DNA of 64,000 nucleotides from Flavobacterium hydrophilum (GTDB lineage Bacteria > Bacteroidota > Bacteroidia > Flavobacteriales > Flavobacteriaceae). The stretch is taken from positions 310,001 through 374,000 of the forward strand of contig NZ_QJHL01000002.1 of the NCBI RefSeq assembly GCF_003202405.1, in the 5' to 3' direction. The translations under genes were made by a program, and so were the position numbers. The notes under the pieces were generated by a model. The model saw only the letters and a program-made list of their open reading frames with translations, made no database searches and was not told the origin of the DNA. Below are positions 62,252 to 64,000 of this stretch, in pieces (the first letter of the stretch is position 1; every line of letters starts with the position of its first letter).

Positions 62252-62959
62252 TTACATTTTGAGGTAAAAATCTTTTGTCAATTCAATATATTCCGGTGTA
62301 TACACATGTCGGTCGATTTCAATAACCAATTCATTGATTTCAGCTTCCTGATTTTCATTTCTGCTAAAAGCGAGTAAACTTCTTTTAATTTCTGAAGTTG
62401 GAGTTCCCTTTACGCGTGTAATTTTGGCTGGATATAATTCAGATTCTTTGGCTAAAGCAATAAAGCTTTTTTCTTCTTTGAATGGAAGAATTATAGCAAA
62501 TATTCCGTTTTCAGATAGGAATAAATCAGCAGCTTCAATCAAATCTTCAAAAGGCATAGCGTCCTGAAAACGTGCCAAATCACGTTGTTCGTTTGATGTT
62601 TTATAATCTTCGGAATAAAAGGGCGGATTGGAAACAATCAAATCGTATTCGTCTTCCGGTTCGTCAATAAATTCATCTAATCCTGCATGAAAGCAGAATA
62701 AACGATCCCCCCAGGGAGAATTTTCAAAATTTTCTACTGCTTGTTCGTAGGCATCTTCATCAATTTCAAGTGCATCGATTTGCTCTGCATGCGTTCGCTG
62801 AGCAAGCATTAGAGCAATAATTCCAGTTCCTGCGCCAATGTCTAAAATACTAAACGGATTATTAGAAATTGGAGCCCACGCACCCAATAAAACACCATCT
62901 GTTCCAACTTTCATAGCGGTTTTATCTTGTTTAACAGAAAATTGTTTGAACTGGAACAT
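62252..62959 (-). CDS. trmN6: tRNA1(Val) (adenine37-N6)-methyltransferase
   Basis: 235 aa SAM-dependent methyltransferase of the YfiC family, which makes m6A37 in tRNA1(Val). Motif I is ILDIGAGTGIIALMLAQR, the acidic motif II IDALEIDEDAYEQA, and the N6-adenine methyltransferase catalytic motif is VSNPPFYSED. The N-terminal FKQFSVKQDKTAMKVGTDGV is the family's signature start. The gene lies downstream of rimM and rpsP with a gap of about 80 bp and fits their translation theme. Confidence 0.9.
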   Translation of the reverse strand: MFQFKQFSVKQDKTAMKVGTDGVLLGAWAPISNNPFSILDIGAGTGIIALMLAQRTHAEQIDALEIDEDAYEQAVENFENSPWGDRLFCFHAGLDEFIDEPEDEYDLIVSNPPFYSEDYKTSNEQRDLARFQDAMPFEDLIEAADLFLSENGIFAIILPFKEEKSFIALAKESELYPAKITRVKGTPTSEIKRSLLAFSRNENQEAEINELVIEIDRHVYTPEYIELTKDFYLKM

Positions 62960-63037
62960 TTTTTATTGTTTGAATTTAATATAGAGGATTTTTAATTTGT
63001 CTAAAAATACCAACAATCTAAGAAGTCTAAAATCTAA

Positions 63038-63562
63038 TTATAAGTACATTTCCACCAATCCTTCTGGCAGATTCATGATAACTTTTTTATTGTCACGATC
63101 AATTTTTACCAGAAAATGGTCAATCATCGGAACTAGTATTTCAACTTCACCATTCAGAACTTCAAAAAGTGGCTGGGCAGAAGAATCATTAACAGAAGTT
63201 ATTTTTCCGAAAACGCCTAAACGCTGATCTTCGATTTCGAAACCGATAACTTCGTGGAAATAGAATTTGTTGCCCGAAAGTTTTGGCAACATGGTTAAAG
63301 GAAGATAAACAGCATTGCCAATTAAAGCATCTGCATCTTCTTCAGTATTAGTATCTTCAAAACGAACTCTGAGAAAGTCGTTTTTGTGCAATGAACTTGT
63401 TTCAATAAAAAAAGGAACCAGATGTTTGTTGTGATCAACAAACACTGATTCCAGATTTTCGTATAACTCAGGTTCGTCTGTGTCTAAATAGATCAGAACT
63501 TCACCTTTGAAACTAAATTTTTTAGCGATTTTACCTAAATAAAAACATTCTTCTTTACGCAT
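63038..63562 (-). CDS. rimM: Ribosome maturation factor RimM
   Basis: 174 aa 30S assembly factor with an N-terminal beta-barrel (CFYLGKIAKKFSFKGEVLIY) and a C-terminal PRC-barrel domain (KFYFHEVIGFEIEDQRLGVF, PLFEVLNGEVEILVPMIDHF). It binds S19 and the 30S head during maturation. It starts 15 bp after the rpsP stop, the usual gene order in bacteria. Confidence 0.95.
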   Translation of the reverse strand: MRKEECFYLGKIAKKFSFKGEVLIYLDTDEPELYENLESVFVDHNKHLVPFFIETSSLHKNDFLRVRFEDTNTEEDADALIGNAVYLPLTMLPKLSGNKFYFHEVIGFEIEDQRLGVFGKITSVNDSSAQPLFEVLNGEVEILVPMIDHFLVKIDRDNKKVIMNLPEGLVEMYL

Positions 63563-63577
63563 TATCGCTAGCTAAAA

Positions 63578-64000
63578 TTATGCTTCAGTTGTTTCGTTAT
63601 TCTCTTCAGCAGCAGGAGCTTCTTCAGTAGCAGCTTCCGCTTCAACCTCAGCAACTTCTTCTTCAACTGCAGGAGTTGCAGCAGCGATAGCGTCAGCTTC
63701 AGCCTGAGCTGCAGCAGCTAAACGTTTAGCATTAACTTCTTGCTCAGCTTTAAAAGCTTTAGCTTTAGCATCAGCTTGCGCTTTTGTTAAACCGTCTTTT
63801 TTAGCATCAACTTTTCCAGCTTTAGCTTCTAACCAGGCAGCTAATTTTGCATCAGCTTGTTCCTGAGTTAAAGCTCCTTTACGAATACCTCCATCAAGGT
63901 GGTGTTTCAATAAAGCTCCTTTGTAAGAAAGGATAGCTCTGGCAGTATCAGTTGGTTGTGCACCATTGTGTAACCATTTTACAGCGCTATCAAGGTTTAA
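63578..64000 (-). CDS. rpsP: 30S ribosomal protein S16, 5' end outside the window
   Basis: The visible 140 codons begin beyond the right edge with LNLDSAVKWLHNGAQPTDTA, RAILSYKGALLKHHLDGGIR, the C-terminal half of the S16 core. An Ala/Glu/Lys-rich extension of about 90 residues follows (ADAIAAATPAVEEEVAEVEA), much longer than in Escherichia coli S16 but usual for Bacteroidota. Only the first ~45 residues should be missing. A TTG at 63910 is not the real start, because the frame continues open to the edge with S16-like sequence. Confidence 0.93.
   Translation of the reverse strand, partial: LNLDSAVKWLHNGAQPTDTARAILSYKGALLKHHLDGGIRKGALTQEQADAKLAAWLEAKAGKVDAKKDGLTKAQADAKAKAFKAEQEVNAKRLAAAAQAEADAIAAATPAVEEEVAEVEAEAATEEAPAAEENNETTEA

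Overview
The window reads as a chromosomal segment of a Flavobacterium-like member of the Bacteroidota. The evidence is the low GC content, TonB-dependent receptors of the SusC type, type IX secretion tails, Bacteroidota-type lipoproteins (Cys-Asp-Asp starts), near absence of Shine-Dalgarno sequences, and promoters of the TTTG-N17-20-TANNTTTG type. Both edges cut genes: aspS on the left and rpsP on the right. I see no insertion sequence, integrase, prophage or CRISPR array.

Layout. 1-2.3 kb: aspS, a secreted TlpA-like thioredoxin and a MORN-type protein. 2.3-7.1 kb: a siderophore receptor with three small or medium inner-membrane proteins (PepSY, DUF3649-like, DUF3325-like). 7.3-14.3 kb: a TetR-controlled RND efflux operon with a separately promoted YceI gene; three matching 28-bp operators cover the two promoters. 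14.4-17.9 kb: polyprenyl synthase and small genes. 18.0-22.7 kb: sucA and sucB with a DUF2846-like gene between them. 22.8-24.9 kb: ThuA-like protein and a TetA-like MFS pump.

25-34.8 kb is the most unusual region. It holds a SprB-repeat protein with a type IX tail, a retropepsin-like protease whose start overlaps the stop of a secreted, membrane-anchored TPR-CHAT protease, a PKD/outer-membrane protein, a lipoprotein, a small membrane protein, and a divergent sigma factor with a membrane-spanning anti-sigma-like partner that carries periplasmic TPRs. Three copies of one promoter motif (GGGTAACA, 16-bp gap, GATATA) precede the lipoprotein (twice) and the small membrane gene. I propose an envelope-stress or protease-linked sigma regulon.

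34.9-40.3 kb: tatD, acyltransferase, asparaginase, tRNA-Ser(GGA), then a 2.2-kb segment (nitrilase-type hydrolase and AraC regulator) bounded by a 14-bp copy of the tRNA 3' end. 40.4-53.1 kb: a polysaccharide utilization locus with GH30 glycosidase, SusE-like, SusD and SusC proteins, a TPR/HTH membrane regulator, and a large secreted SGNH esterase that shares a binding module with the SusE-like lipoprotein. 54.1-58.9 kb: a FecI/FecR/FecA-type cell-surface signalling system whose sigma gene and divergent lipoprotein gene share a second matched promoter pair. 59-64 kb: GDSL lipoprotein, DUF3050 protein, glutaryl-CoA dehydrogenase, and the trmN6-rimM-rpsP cluster.

Four copies of a structured intergenic repeat (about 100 bp, base CCCGATA/TAGCGGG, variable tip) are scattered between 31 and 59 kb, and a shortened palindromic form lies before sucB.
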